DNA of 64,000 nucleotides from an uncultured Cytophagales bacterium (GTDB taxonomy: Bacteria > Bacteroidota > Bacteroidia > Cytophagales > Cyclobacteriaceae), in contig CAJXNP010000003.1 of NCBI GenBank assembly GCA_913057175.1, positions 310,001-374,000 of the forward strand, given 5' to 3'. Both the position numbers and the translations under genes were made by a program. The notes below the pieces were generated by a model. That model was not told the origin of the DNA. It made no database searches and worked only from the letters and a program-made list of their open reading frames with translations. Below, piece by piece: positions 17,460-26,633 of this stretch. Numbering within the stretch: the stretch's first letter is position 1; every line of letters begins with the position of its first letter.

Positions 17460-20400
17460 TTAAAATTGAACATTAACTCCTAAAGTAAATCTTCTGGCCC
17501 TGGGATAGAAGTTGTAGTCCAGTCCAGGAGTTGGATAGGTTCCATTGGCATCTTCCATTACATTCACTTCTGGGTCCATACCTGTATAGTTGGTTATGGT
17601 AAATGCATTGTAGATAGTTCCATAGATGCGGAACCTGCTAATCTTTGCTTTTGAAAGCATGGATTCTGGCAAAGAATAACCAATCGTAACCGTATTTAGT
17701 CTTAGAAATGAACCGTCCTCAATATTATAGGTAGTATTCATTGCACTTTCCGGATATGGTAAATGAACCGTTGAATTGGCATTAAGCGCTGCTAATGCAG
17801 CCGGCTCAACCACGTTAACAAGCTGGCCATCTACTATGTCGTAGATTTTATGGGCGCTGGCAAGCTCCTGAAACCTGTTTCTATACAGACCTGCTTCTTT
17901 ATTTCCCAAAAATGCCCTTGCATGATTGGCATTGAATATCTCATTACCTACACTCCAGATGAACTGCATTCCAAAATCAATATTTTTCCAATTTCCGGAA
18001 AAATCAAATCCTCCTGTGTGAGTTGGATTGGCATCGCCAATTATGGTAATATCCAAATCATCTATTATACCATCACCATTTAAATCTTTGACTTTTTGAA
18101 CACCAGGATAAGCGGTTTGTGAACCGGGCTTGTTCTCAAAAGTGCCATAAATATTTGGCAGCAGGCCACTTGATAAATCAGGCACTCCAGGTTTCAATGT
18201 GTAAATTTGGGCATCCTCATCATAAGTAAAATCATCCAAGGTATATACTCCATCATGTATCCATCCTCTATAAAGTCCTACCGGTTTTCCTACAGTAAGA
18301 AAGTAGTCCCCGGTGCTTGGGGCCTGGCGAACCCCACCGTTTCCTGATGAATAGAAACCAGTCACTCCTTCATCTAATTCGTCGACATTGTTTCTATTGA
18401 AATTGATATTAAACCCTGCGCGCAGGTTAAAATCCTCTGATGAAACAACGTCATAATTAAATGAGAATTCAACTCCTTTATTACTGGTACTTCCTACATT
18501 GTCTTGTGTGTCCGGAAATCCTGTAAGAGGTGTAACTGCAGTGGTTACTAACAGGTCTTTCACTGAATTGTGGTAATAGTCAATCGTACCACTCAGCTTT
18601 CCATTAAAAATGGTAAAATCCAAACCGATATCCCTCGTAATAGTAGTTTCCCATATTAAATTGGGGTTGGCTATGATACTTTCATTTGCTGGTATATAAC
18701 TAGGTTGTCTTGCTTCATTGATTGAGAATTGGGTGATTTTGGAAGCCCAGGTCTGTTTCCATAAATTTGACTCGATTTGATCACTACCTACTGTACCATA
18801 AGCAACACGAAGTTTCAAATCATCTAGCCAGCTGGAAGTTCCGCTCATGAATGATTCTTTTGATAAACGCCATCCGAACGATCCTGCCGGAAAATATCCC
18901 CAGCGGTTGTCAGGTGCAAATTTTGAAGAACCATCCGCACGGAAAGTACCTGTCAATAAATACCTGTCTTTATATGCATAATTGACCCTTCCGAAGTATG
19001 ACATCATCCTGTAAGGAACAATCACTTCCGTACTTAAGCCGCCATGAACCGGTGGTAAATTAGTTGAGCCGGGCGCCAGTTCTTCCACTAAATAATCCTG
19101 CATGTTGGCAAAAGCGCGATCGCTGTCATACGTAACTGGATATTTATCACCCCACATGGTAGATCTTTCTCCATATGAGTTGGCTAGTTCCATACCAGCC
19201 AGAATATTCAGTTTATGATCTGTTCCCAAACCCTGGAAGTGATAGTCAAGGGTGTTGTTCCAACGATAGTACCACCCATCTGATGTATTGATCTCTGCAT
19301 CACCAGAAAATGTTTTCTCTCCACCCAATAAATAGTTGCTGGCAACTGCTCCATCCCAATTTTCTGATTTTGACCAGTAAGTAGTATGACTAAAGTTTGT
19401 ACTAAAAGATAATCCATTTACAATATCCCAGTTTAAACCGATGTTGTTGACGAGTTCATTTCTTGTATTGTCCCTAACCTGATCATTCAGAATTGAAACT
19501 GGGTTAAACTCGTCCTGAAGAATCCTGTTGTAGTCTCCAAGTTGGGTATTGCTCGTAACGTCCATATCTCCCAATACATCGCTCGTTGCGATTGGCCGGA
19601 AATAATATGCCTCTGAATTACCTTCATTATCTGTTGAATTAATCTGAGCAAATCGGGAGTTCAATGTAAAGCTCAGATTCTTGCCTAAATTCTGATCTAG
19701 TTTAATTTGAAAATTTGCACGATTAAATCCGGATGCCGCCTTCATACCCTCATCATCAATGTAATTCATCGCAATGAGAAATTTGGTATTCTCTGTACCG
19801 GTAGAAACACTTAGATTATGGCTTTGAGTAAAAGATTCCGTATACAATTGTCTACTAAAATCTTCACTCGGAACGTTTCTGTAATGGTCGATACCAGCAG
19901 TATTGCTTCCTTCATGGCGACCTATTGCCCACATTCTTTCCCAGGCATCTGCATACTGGTCACCAATCGCCGCTGCATAAGCCCAGTTGTAAGCTATATA
20001 GTCGTAGCCATCCATTACATCCAAATACTTTGGAACGGTATTCCACTGTGCAAACCCGTCATATGAAACTACCGGCCTGCCTACTTTGCCACTTTTGGTT
20101 GTAACCATAATTACTCCATTTGCTCCACGAGCACCATATATAGCCGTGGCAGAAGCATCCTTTAATACATCGATGCTTTCAATTTGACTAGGCGCAATGG
20201 TATTCAAAGATGTTGCAGGGAAACCATCAACAATAATTAATGGCTGGTTGCTTTGTGAAATTGATCCACCACCTCTGACACGAATACGCATGTCGGCTCC
20301 TGGACGTCCATCCTGAGAGGTAACGCTTACGCCCGGAAGCCTACCCTGGATTGCCATTGCGGCATCCGCGACCGGGGTTTTCGAAATATCTTCTGAAGAA

Positions 20401-20807
20401 ATTGAAGCTACAGAACCTGTAAGATCACGTCTTTCCTGTGTACCATAACCTACAACAACAATTTCCTGAAGTTGAGTTACATCAGCGGATAAAGCCATGT
20501 CGATGACAGATTCATTTCCTACTACTCTTTCTTGGGTAATATAGCCAACTGAGCTAAATAGCAGGGTGGCTCCCTCAGACACAGAAATAGAATAGGCCCC
20601 GTTAAGGTTTGTCACTACACCATTTGTTGTACCTTTCTCAAGAATAGTTACTCCTGGTAATCCTTCCGGATCCTCAGGGGAAGTTACCTTACCTGTCACA
20701 TTTACTTGCTGTGCCAGAAGCACGTTCACCCCAATTAACTGGAGTGCAAAACCCAGCGAAAAAATTTTCGCATAGGTTAGAAACATTTTTCGTAGAGTGA
20801 TTTTCAT
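17460..20807 (-). CDS. SusC/RagA-family TonB-linked outer membrane transporter
   Basis: The 1115-residue protein has a signal peptide (about 1-32), a carboxypeptidase-regulatory-like domain (VTGKVTSPEDPEGLPGVTIL..., about 36-110), a TonB-box-like segment with EIVVVGYGTQERRDLTGSV, and a plug (about 130-240) with IYGARGANGVIMVTTKSG. The remainder is a 22-strand barrel that ends in RRFTLGVNVQF, with the terminal Phe expected for BAM recognition. It imports glycan fragments with energy from TonB. Its partner is the SusD-like lipoprotein 18 bases downstream. A 522-base spacer upstream holds a pair of direct repeats suitable for the HTCS AraC domain. No TonB-system or anti-sigma extension is present, so control is by the HTCS. 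Confidence 0.97.
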   Translation of the reverse strand: MKITLRKMFLTYAKIFSLGFALQLIGVNVLLAQQVNVTGKVTSPEDPEGLPGVTILEKGTTNGVVTNLNGAYSISVSEGATLLFSSVGYITQERVVGNESVIDMALSADVTQLQEIVVVGYGTQERRDLTGSVASISSEDISKTPVADAAMAIQGRLPGVSVTSQDGRPGADMRIRVRGGGSISQSNQPLIIVDGFPATSLNTIAPSQIESIDVLKDASATAIYGARGANGVIMVTTKSGKVGRPVVSYDGFAQWNTVPKYLDVMDGYDYIAYNWAYAAAIGDQYADAWERMWAIGRHEGSNTAGIDHYRNVPSEDFSRQLYTESFTQSHNLSVSTGTENTKFLIAMNYIDDEGMKAASGFNRANFQIKLDQNLGKNLSFTLNSRFAQINSTDNEGNSEAYYFRPIATSDVLGDMDVTSNTQLGDYNRILQDEFNPVSILNDQVRDNTRNELVNNIGLNWDIVNGLSFSTNFSHTTYWSKSENWDGAVASNYLLGGEKTFSGDAEINTSDGWYYRWNNTLDYHFQGLGTDHKLNILAGMELANSYGERSTMWGDKYPVTYDSDRAFANMQDYLVEELAPGSTNLPPVHGGLSTEVIVPYRMMSYFGRVNYAYKDRYLLTGTFRADGSSKFAPDNRWGYFPAGSFGWRLSKESFMSGTSSWLDDLKLRVAYGTVGSDQIESNLWKQTWASKITQFSINEARQPSYIPANESIIANPNLIWETTITRDIGLDFTIFNGKLSGTIDYYHNSVKDLLVTTAVTPLTGFPDTQDNVGSTSNKGVEFSFNYDVVSSEDFNLRAGFNINFNRNNVDELDEGVTGFYSSGNGGVRQAPSTGDYFLTVGKPVGLYRGWIHDGVYTLDDFTYDEDAQIYTLKPGVPDLSSGLLPNIYGTFENKPGSQTAYPGVQKVKDLNGDGIIDDLDITIIGDANPTHTGGFDFSGNWKNIDFGMQFIWSVGNEIFNANHARAFLGNKEAGLYRNRFQELASAHKIYDIVDGQLVNVVEPAALAALNANSTVHLPYPESAMNTTYNIEDGSFLRLNTVTIGYSLPESMLSKAKISRFRIYGTIYNAFTITNYTGMDPEVNVMEDANGTYPTPGLDYNFYPRARRFTLGVNVQF

Positions 20808-21329
20808 AAATAACTAAATTTTAATTAAAATTTTTTGCTAAGAATTTTCCCATAATCTTACCTGCCAACTTTAAAAAATGTTTGTTTGTCAGTAAACAAG
20901 ATTTAACCAGCAATTAACCAATCAAGAATTGCTAGTAAAAAGCCATTTTAATCAAAACAATATTTAAGTAGATTAAGTAAGATTAGTTAACATTCGAAAA
21001 TAATAGTTAATATTCGAAAAAAATGATTAGACACATGTGGGTTAAATTGTTGGAATTAGGGGGGTAAACTATCAATTATGCCCTATTGATGAAAAACAGC
21101 CCATATCCGAAAGATTATTAATCAAAAAACTAAGATTGTTGATCGGTGGATTGAGCAGCTAGCTAGAACAAACTTGTACGCTTTGAATTTAATTGGCCCC
21201 AACTGACTGAGAATACAGTTTGATCTTGATAAGTGATAGAAGAATAAATCAATCGGGCAATTGATGATCGATGGATAAAGCAATGGTTATCCTACCAATA
21301 TTTTTATTCACAAAAATCTTTAACCAACT
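20808..21329. other. Upstream region of the susCD-like operon
   Basis: This 522-base AT-rich stretch holds no gene. A tentative leftward promoter is TAAAGTTG (20866-20873), one mismatch from TAnnTTTG, with a TTG 23 bases further upstream (20897-20899). A direct-repeat pair lies at 20984-21020. The part from 21030 to 21329 shows nothing that I can assign. Confidence 0.4.
20984..21020. promoter_or_regulatory. Candidate HTCS operator: two 17-base direct repeats, 20-base period
   Basis: TAGTTAAYATTCGAAAA occurs at 20984-21000 and again at 21004-21020, with one difference (C/T). The 20-base period puts both on the same DNA face, as AraC-type regulators prefer. The pair is 177-213 bases upstream of the susC-like start and upstream of a tentative promoter. 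The match to the HTCS is inference. Confidence 0.5.
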
Positions 21330-22895
21330 TTAATTATATGAATCTATTGGTTCAATAACCCTCTTTAGAGCCGGACTGTGAACGAGGAGCTTTCCATCAA
21401 CATACACAGACAATCCTTTTTTCTTGTGATATTTTTCTCCTGTCTCATCCCAAAATATAGAAAGCTCATATCCATGATACCTGACCCCTTCCAGGGCAAA
21501 CCAAGGCCAATTATCTTTTGTAACTAAGGGATTGACTTCAATTACATGATCATCTCGTGGAATCAATCCAATCAGCCCTGAAATTACCAGGTCACAAAAT
21601 GTAGAATGATTGTAAAAAATGCTACGGGGATTGTCGCCTTTTAACCATTCACCGGTTTGTTCATCAAGATACTCCCCGATATATGGCTTTCCATTTTTAA
21701 CATGTGAATCTGCATAAGCCAACAAAGCATTGTAATAATCTTGTTCCACAAGGGTATGTTGATCATAATTTCTAATAAAATTGGCCATCCCAACTAACGT
21801 TTGGGAGGAGGCAAAAGGCCATACTGCGCCATCCCATTCACAGGTACCTGTACCATGCGACCGGAATTCCGGATGTCGTTGTTCAGCCGTCGTAATTCCT
21901 TTCGGCGCTTTAAAACCATCTGTTTGGATAATTTGTTCCCAGGCAAAATTCTGTTCGGTTGAAGGAATATTGAAATACCATGGGATAAAGCCTATGGCTT
22001 CCCTGGCATCAGATATTGTGCCGGATTCCAATTTAACTTTGTAAAATTTCGAATCATTGTCCCAAAGGCTGTCTGTTAGTAATTGAGAAAGCCTTTGTGC
22101 TTTTTGTAAGTAATGGCGACCTGTATCTTCCATTTTTCCCATAAAAGCAAAGGATGAAATGGCTTTTGCATTCGCTACCATGTAACTATTGATGGTTGGA
22201 CGTATGTTCCTGGCGGTTCTGGATCCACTAATTGACTCTTCCATTCCGTCCCGAACATCAAACTGCCAGAAAAGACCATTATCGAGCTGTTTCTCTACTT
22301 CCCATAGTCTATAATCTTCTATAAGATCTGGTAAGAGGTTAAGAACAAAGGAACTATCAAGGTCGACAAGAAACTTTTTGTGAATTGCATCCGCTACCCA
22401 GCTGCTGAATTTATGAAAATGGGGTTGAGGCTTATTGTCATTTCCTCTAAACCAAAAACGGATATACTCATTCAGGAATCGGGAATTGTGTAACCACCTT
22501 CCTTCCATAATATGATGTCCCAGCGCACAACTGATCGTATTATACGCTCCAGCATGAGAAACGGGAGTGATAAATTCTGTGAAGACATATCCTTTTGGAG
22601 TTTGTTTCAGATGTTTTCTGAACGTCCACCAACGGTAGTAATATATCCTTTCTATTGTTTTATCAGGACATTCCAAAAATGGTATATTTTCAATCAACCA
22701 CTGCTGGCTTTCAGCATTAGATATGGCGTTAACCACATCTTCGGCATCATTCTGATTAAATAATTTAATGTACTGAATGAACGGGTCTTTATCTATTTGT
22801 GGAGGTGAATTCTCAATTCTTTTTTGACAGTTCGTCAAAATGTGTATGAACAATATGAACAGGATGTATCTTAAAGATTTGATCATTTGATTCAT
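21330..22895 (-). CDS. MGH1-like (alpha/alpha)6 glycoside hydrolase lipoprotein
   Basis: The 521-residue protein has a lipoprotein signal, ILFILFIHILTNC, with Cys23. The body looks like the MGH1-like / GH63-related alpha-toroid: YYYRWWTFRKHL (about 89-100), HDIMEGRWLH-like GHHIMEGRWLHN (about 126-137), SGSRTARNIRPTINSYMVANA, EWDGAVWPFASSQTLVGMANF (about 353-373) and NHSTFCDLVISGLIGL near the end. Such proteins hydrolyse alpha-linked sugars or glycosyl-glycerates; substrates in pectin loci are not settled. A small beta-domain closes the C-terminus (VYVDGKLLVHSPAL). It is transcribed alone, leftward, with about 350 bases in front and over 500 behind, so it seems to have its own promoter. An outer-membrane location is likely from the lipid anchor. 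Confidence 0.72.
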   Translation of the reverse strand: MNQMIKSLRYILFILFIHILTNCQKRIENSPPQIDKDPFIQYIKLFNQNDAEDVVNAISNAESQQWLIENIPFLECPDKTIERIYYYRWWTFRKHLKQTPKGYVFTEFITPVSHAGAYNTISCALGHHIMEGRWLHNSRFLNEYIRFWFRGNDNKPQPHFHKFSSWVADAIHKKFLVDLDSSFVLNLLPDLIEDYRLWEVEKQLDNGLFWQFDVRDGMEESISGSRTARNIRPTINSYMVANAKAISSFAFMGKMEDTGRHYLQKAQRLSQLLTDSLWDNDSKFYKVKLESGTISDAREAIGFIPWYFNIPSTEQNFAWEQIIQTDGFKAPKGITTAEQRHPEFRSHGTGTCEWDGAVWPFASSQTLVGMANFIRNYDQHTLVEQDYYNALLAYADSHVKNGKPYIGEYLDEQTGEWLKGDNPRSIFYNHSTFCDLVISGLIGLIPRDDHVIEVNPLVTKDNWPWFALEGVRYHGYELSIFWDETGEKYHKKKGLSVYVDGKLLVHSPALKRVIEPIDSYN

Positions 22896-23242
22896 AAAAT
22901 TTGGTTTGATAATTATATAATCTTTAAGAAAATAAAGAGAGTAAATAAACCAAATTCAGGTCAAAACTTCTTGACCACAACTCCCTTCCCTATTCTTGTT
23001 ATAAAATTGATTTACAGATAATTATAATTTTTAATCCTTTGATTAGAATAACTTATTCCTTTTCCGACTCATTGTATTCATTTGTGAGCCAATCTATGTG
23101 AAGTCCTTTCCAAGCATTTTAGAATAATTTCACTAGCCAATCCCTTGGAATCAATGATAAAGTCAGGATCAACAGATCATTATAGTTCTAATCATAATAC
23201 TCCAAGAAATTAAACTCACTACAGAGTAATTGTTTTTTGATT
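22896..23242. other. Intergenic spacer between MGH1-like and GH105 genes
   Basis: This 347-base AT-rich spacer should contain the promoter of the MGH1-like gene and the end of the GH105 transcript. I see no open frame, strong hairpin or repeat in it. Confidence 0.4.
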
Positions 23243-24673
23243 CTAATCAGGCCACTCGCTTTTCAGCTTAAAATGATAGGTGCTGTTACGTGCATTGATC
23301 CTGGCTTTTTGAACTTCTATCTTATCATTTTGTAAAAGCCGGATCATTTCTGCCCCTGCGTACAAAACCGGACCATAGCCATGTGTGGCATAAATACTTT
23401 TTCCCCGGTAATAGTAGTAGGTATTATCATGCGCAAATGTGGTCCCTTCGCATGTACCGTCTACAGCTCCACTTTCCATTATGCGGGTCTCGATGGCATT
23501 CCATCCGGTAATTGCTACAGGGCCATATACATGATTTATCCATCCTTCGTTGATGCCTTTCGCAACAGCAAATGTGAACATAGCCGTACAGGATGTTTCT
23601 GTATAAGTATCAGTTTTGTCTAACATATTATGCCAAAAACCTGTTCCGTCTTGAATCCCTGCAAGACTACGTATCATGGATCTGTATAAATGTAAGATCT
23701 TGTCACGCCCTTGGTATTCTTCAGGCAAAACATCTAAAAGCTCAGCCATGGCCATCAGCGTCCAGCCGTTCGCACGACCCCAGTAAAAGCGTGGGTCATA
23801 ATCGCCTGAAGTGACGCTCCACCCATGATCAAAAAGTTCTTTTTCAGCAATGTAAAGCCTTTCAGCCATTTGAAGAATCTGTTTGACAGCATCATCAAAG
23901 TACTTGTTGTCGCCCGTGAGAACTCCCATATTCGCAAGAAACGGCACACTCATATAGAGGTCATCTGCCCAGATGGATTGATATTGAGGGCGGTGGCGCG
24001 CCAAAGTTCCGTCATCCAGTCGAAACTGTTTATTGGAAATATAATCTGCAGTTATGTCTATTAACTCCAGATAATCGTCATTTTTATCTTTCAGATAGGT
24101 TTTGATCATGGCAGCTCCAATTGATCCGCAGTCATCCAACGCATGAAAGTTGGGTGTCCTATTCCACCCATTTTTTGCTTCGTCACCGAATTTTTCTTTG
24201 TTTTTTATGAAGTAAGGTAGTGTTTCAATCACCAAATCATAAAAACGCGTATTGTTGGCAAAAAAGGCCGGGTCATCGATAACATCATCAATGTATTCAA
24301 ACGCTGAAAGAACGACCCCATTGGTATAAGTCCATTCACTCGCGAAACCTTCTTCTACTACAGCATTTTTGTTTGGTTCTGTAAAGTCAGTAATTTCTTT
24401 TCCAGTTTCACTGTCAATGATCTTTAACGAACTGGTTGACTCGTAATACTGTCTTACCTTGTTCAATGCTTCCGTAATTCCTTCAACCGATGGGTATTCA
24501 TAAGGAACAGGATATACCGGAATCCTTTCTGGCGCATTTTCCTGAGCAATAGACGTGAAATAAAATAAAATGATAAAAATCAGTGTTAAAGCAGGTCTAA
24601 CTATGGATTTAAGTTCAAGGTCCTTTCCTCCATAAGTTTGAATTTGATGATTCTCTTTCATGATGTTTTCCAA
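23243..24673 (-). CDS. GH105 unsaturated rhamnogalacturonyl / glucuronyl hydrolase
   Basis: The 476-residue protein has an N-terminal hydrophobic segment (about 26-44, LTLIFIILFYFTSIAQ) that should export it. The alpha/alpha barrel carries the YteR/GH105 signature: FHALDDCGSIGAAM (176-189), SIWADDLYMSVPFLANMG (233-250) with the catalytic-region Asp pair, and FYWGRANGWTLMAMAELLD (296-314), then HNMLD and ETSCTAMFTFAVAKG. The family removes the 4,5-unsaturated uronate left at the end of oligomers after lyase action, so it directly follows PL1 and PL10 in the pathway. An internal Met5 is an alternative start. It faces the permease-rhamnosidase operon across 278 bases that hold possible shared control sites. 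Confidence 0.92.
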   Translation of the reverse strand: MENIMKENHQIQTYGGKDLELKSIVRPALTLIFIILFYFTSIAQENAPERIPVYPVPYEYPSVEGITEALNKVRQYYESTSSLKIIDSETGKEITDFTEPNKNAVVEEGFASEWTYTNGVVLSAFEYIDDVIDDPAFFANNTRFYDLVIETLPYFIKNKEKFGDEAKNGWNRTPNFHALDDCGSIGAAMIKTYLKDKNDDYLELIDITADYISNKQFRLDDGTLARHRPQYQSIWADDLYMSVPFLANMGVLTGDNKYFDDAVKQILQMAERLYIAEKELFDHGWSVTSGDYDPRFYWGRANGWTLMAMAELLDVLPEEYQGRDKILHLYRSMIRSLAGIQDGTGFWHNMLDKTDTYTETSCTAMFTFAVAKGINEGWINHVYGPVAITGWNAIETRIMESGAVDGTCEGTTFAHDNTYYYYRGKSIYATHGYGPVLYAGAEMIRLLQNDKIEVQKARINARNSTYHFKLKSEWPD

Positions 24674-24752
24674 TAAATGTTATTGTATTTTTCCTAATAC
24701 TTTCGTAATGTTTAAATAGATATTTTTAATATTTTCTTTTTATATATAAAAA

Positions 24753-24760
24753 CAAAACTA
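24753..24760 (-). promoter_or_regulatory. Possible -7 box of the GH105 gene
   Basis: Read leftward the sequence is TAGTTTTG, matching the Bacteroidota TAnnTTTG element, 80 bases before the GH105 start. No clear TTG lies at the -33 distance, so confidence is low. Confidence 0.3.
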
Positions 24761-24861
24761 AACATAATTTTATGAAAAAATATATTAATATTAAGTTTAG
24801 GGAATTTTTCTATTGGTTTATGAAGAATCAACATGATATACTTATAAATTAGAAAATTTTA

Positions 24862-24905
24862 TAGTTGATTTTTCTAAATACATATAATCCATTAGTTGAT
24901 TTTTC
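24862..24905. promoter_or_regulatory. Candidate operator: two 13-base direct repeats, 31-base period
   Basis: TAGTTGATTTTTC occurs at 24862-24874 and at 24893-24905, about three helical turns apart. They lie 47-90 bases before the permease start and on the far side from GH105, in a spacer shared by divergent catabolic genes. They could bind the nearby DeoR-type protein or another regulator; the assignment is inference. Confidence 0.45.
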
Positions 24906-24951
24906 AAGCTCAAAAAATGTTTCATTATTAAGGGTGAAATTGCAATAACAA

Positions 24952-26424
24952 ATGAATCAAGTCAGTGCAGCATCCCCAACCCTTGTCGAACGGCTGGATG
25001 CCCTTTACGAATATGACCGGGAGCCGGTGGCGGAAAATAAGCTACATGGATGGAAAACCTTTATCGCCATGTTTGCCGGTGAACATGTCGCCGGAACGGA
25101 ATTTGTTCTTGGTCCTTTGATGGTGATGCATGGCGTATCCGCATTTGACTTTTTCGTTGGGTTGTTGATTGGCAACACGCTGGCAGTATTGAGCTGGGCT
25201 TTTATGTGTGCTCCCATAGCTGTAAAAACCCGCTTAACCATCTATTGGCAACTTCGCAAAGTATGTGGGCCCTATCTGACTGTCGCATATAGCGCTTTTT
25301 ATGCCATTATCCTTTGTCTGTTGGCCGGAGCCATGGTCAGTGTGGCTGTCACCGCTATTTCCATACCCCTGGACATTCCTAATCCTGATTATCATGCAGG
25401 CGATTTGGTACCCACCATCCCCTGGATGTTGTTGGCATTAGTTGTAGGTACTGTTATCGCTGCATTGGCTGTTTTGGGATTTGAAAAAATAGCACACTTC
25501 TCCAAAATATGTGCTCCCTGGATGGTACTGGTGTTTTTTGCTGCAGGGCTAGCGGTATTACAAGACCTTGGAACAAGTGGGTTTGGCGATTTTTGGAGAG
25601 TTGCCAATGAAAAGATTTTTACCGGTGTTCCGGTCGGGGATAATTCTAAATACACCATCTGGCATGTAATCGGATTCGCCTGGCTGTGCAACGCCACCCA
25701 ACATATCGGTATGTCCGATATCACCATTTTCAGGTATGCAAAGGGTTGGAAGCAGGGGTTTGCCTCTGCATTTGGGATGTTTCTTGGCCACTATATGGCC
25801 TGGATTGCTTCCGGAATTCTTTGCGCAGCCTTTTTAGCAGAAGGATTTACAAATCCTCAACCGGGAAATATAGCATACTTCGGAGCCGGAATTGCGGGTT
25901 TGATTAGCGTAGTCATTGCAGGATGGACGACGGCCAACCCAACCTTATACAGGGCGGGGCTGGCCATTCAAGTAGCAACCCCCAATTGGAAAAGGTGGAA
26001 AGTAACTTTTGTTGCCGGTGCTTTTATGATAATTACTGCTTGTATACCGGCTGTAAACACCTACCTGGATAGAATAATAGGGTATTACGGCTTGTTCTTT
26101 ATGCCTTTAGGTGCATTTATTTTCGTTGATATCTGGCTATTTCCAAAGCTTGGATTGGAAGCCTATTATGCTGATAAAAAAGGATTGCTACTAAGCTGGT
26201 CTGCGATGTTATCCTGGATCATTTCATTTGGTATCATTTTATTCTTTTACGGCAAAGACCATTATCCCTGGTTATCTGAAATATTAGGAAACCAACCCAG
26301 CTGGTTGGCTGTCATAAAAGCCGATTTGTTGTTCATGGTAGCTCCCGAGTGGGTATTATGTGTGATCCTGTATATTGGGTTCAGCAAGATTCAACAGGCA
26401 AATCAATCAAATAATAAAACCTAA
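24952..26424 (+). CDS. NCS1-type (purine-cytosine permease family) inner membrane transporter
   Basis: The 490-residue protein has about 12 membrane helices and the NCS1 / cytosine-permease layout: a charged N-terminus, GWKTFIAMFAGEHVAGTEFVLG (about 24-45) as the first helix region, ISPLDIP-like loop, FEKIAHFSKICAPWMVLVFF, and AGWTTANPTLYRAGLAIQV (about 324-342), which is close to the family's substrate-site helix. Classical members import cytosine, purines, hydantoins or thiamine by cation symport. Here it heads an operon with a small membrane protein and a rhamnosidase in a pectin locus, so it may import a locus product such as a sugar derivative or a nucleoside-like compound. The substrate is unknown. 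The family call is fairly secure; the role is inference. Confidence 0.82.
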   Translation: MNQVSAASPTLVERLDALYEYDREPVAENKLHGWKTFIAMFAGEHVAGTEFVLGPLMVMHGVSAFDFFVGLLIGNTLAVLSWAFMCAPIAVKTRLTIYWQLRKVCGPYLTVAYSAFYAIILCLLAGAMVSVAVTAISIPLDIPNPDYHAGDLVPTIPWMLLALVVGTVIAALAVLGFEKIAHFSKICAPWMVLVFFAAGLAVLQDLGTSGFGDFWRVANEKIFTGVPVGDNSKYTIWHVIGFAWLCNATQHIGMSDITIFRYAKGWKQGFASAFGMFLGHYMAWIASGILCAAFLAEGFTNPQPGNIAYFGAGIAGLISVVIAGWTTANPTLYRAGLAIQVATPNWKRWKVTFVAGAFMIITACIPAVNTYLDRIIGYYGLFFMPLGAFIFVDIWLFPKLGLEAYYADKKGLLLSWSAMLSWIISFGIILFFYGKDHYPWLSEILGNQPSWLAVIKADLLFMVAPEWVLCVILYIGFSKIQQANQSNNKT

Positions 26425-26431
26425 ATCGATT

Positions 26432-26623
26432 ATGAAATTAATTCTAAAGATCATATCTCTGACAGGGCTACTATTAACCGTAGTTCCATCTTTTCTGGTA
26501 TTTTATGAAGTAATTGACAAACAAACACATTTTAATTATATGATAGCGGGCGTATTACTATGGTTTGCAACAGCTCCTTTTTGGATGAGAGGCACATCGC
26601 TTGATGACGTGGAAGAAAAGTAA
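26432..26623 (+). CDS. Small two-helix membrane protein
   Basis: This 63-residue protein starts at an ATG 7 bases after the permease stop. It is mostly two membrane helices (LILKIISLTGLLLTVVPSFLVFY and FNYMIAGVLLWFATAPFWM) with a short acidic tail, TSLDDVEEK. I do not recognise a family. The tight spacing between permease and rhamnosidase suggests translational coupling, and a possible role as a small partner or stabiliser of the permease. An in-frame upstream start inside the permease gene is possible but less likely because it would add a charged, permease-overlapping leader. Confidence 0.65.
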   Translation: MKLILKIISLTGLLLTVVPSFLVFYEVIDKQTHFNYMIAGVLLWFATAPFWMRGTSLDDVEEK

Positions 26624-26633
26624 AAGGATTTTT

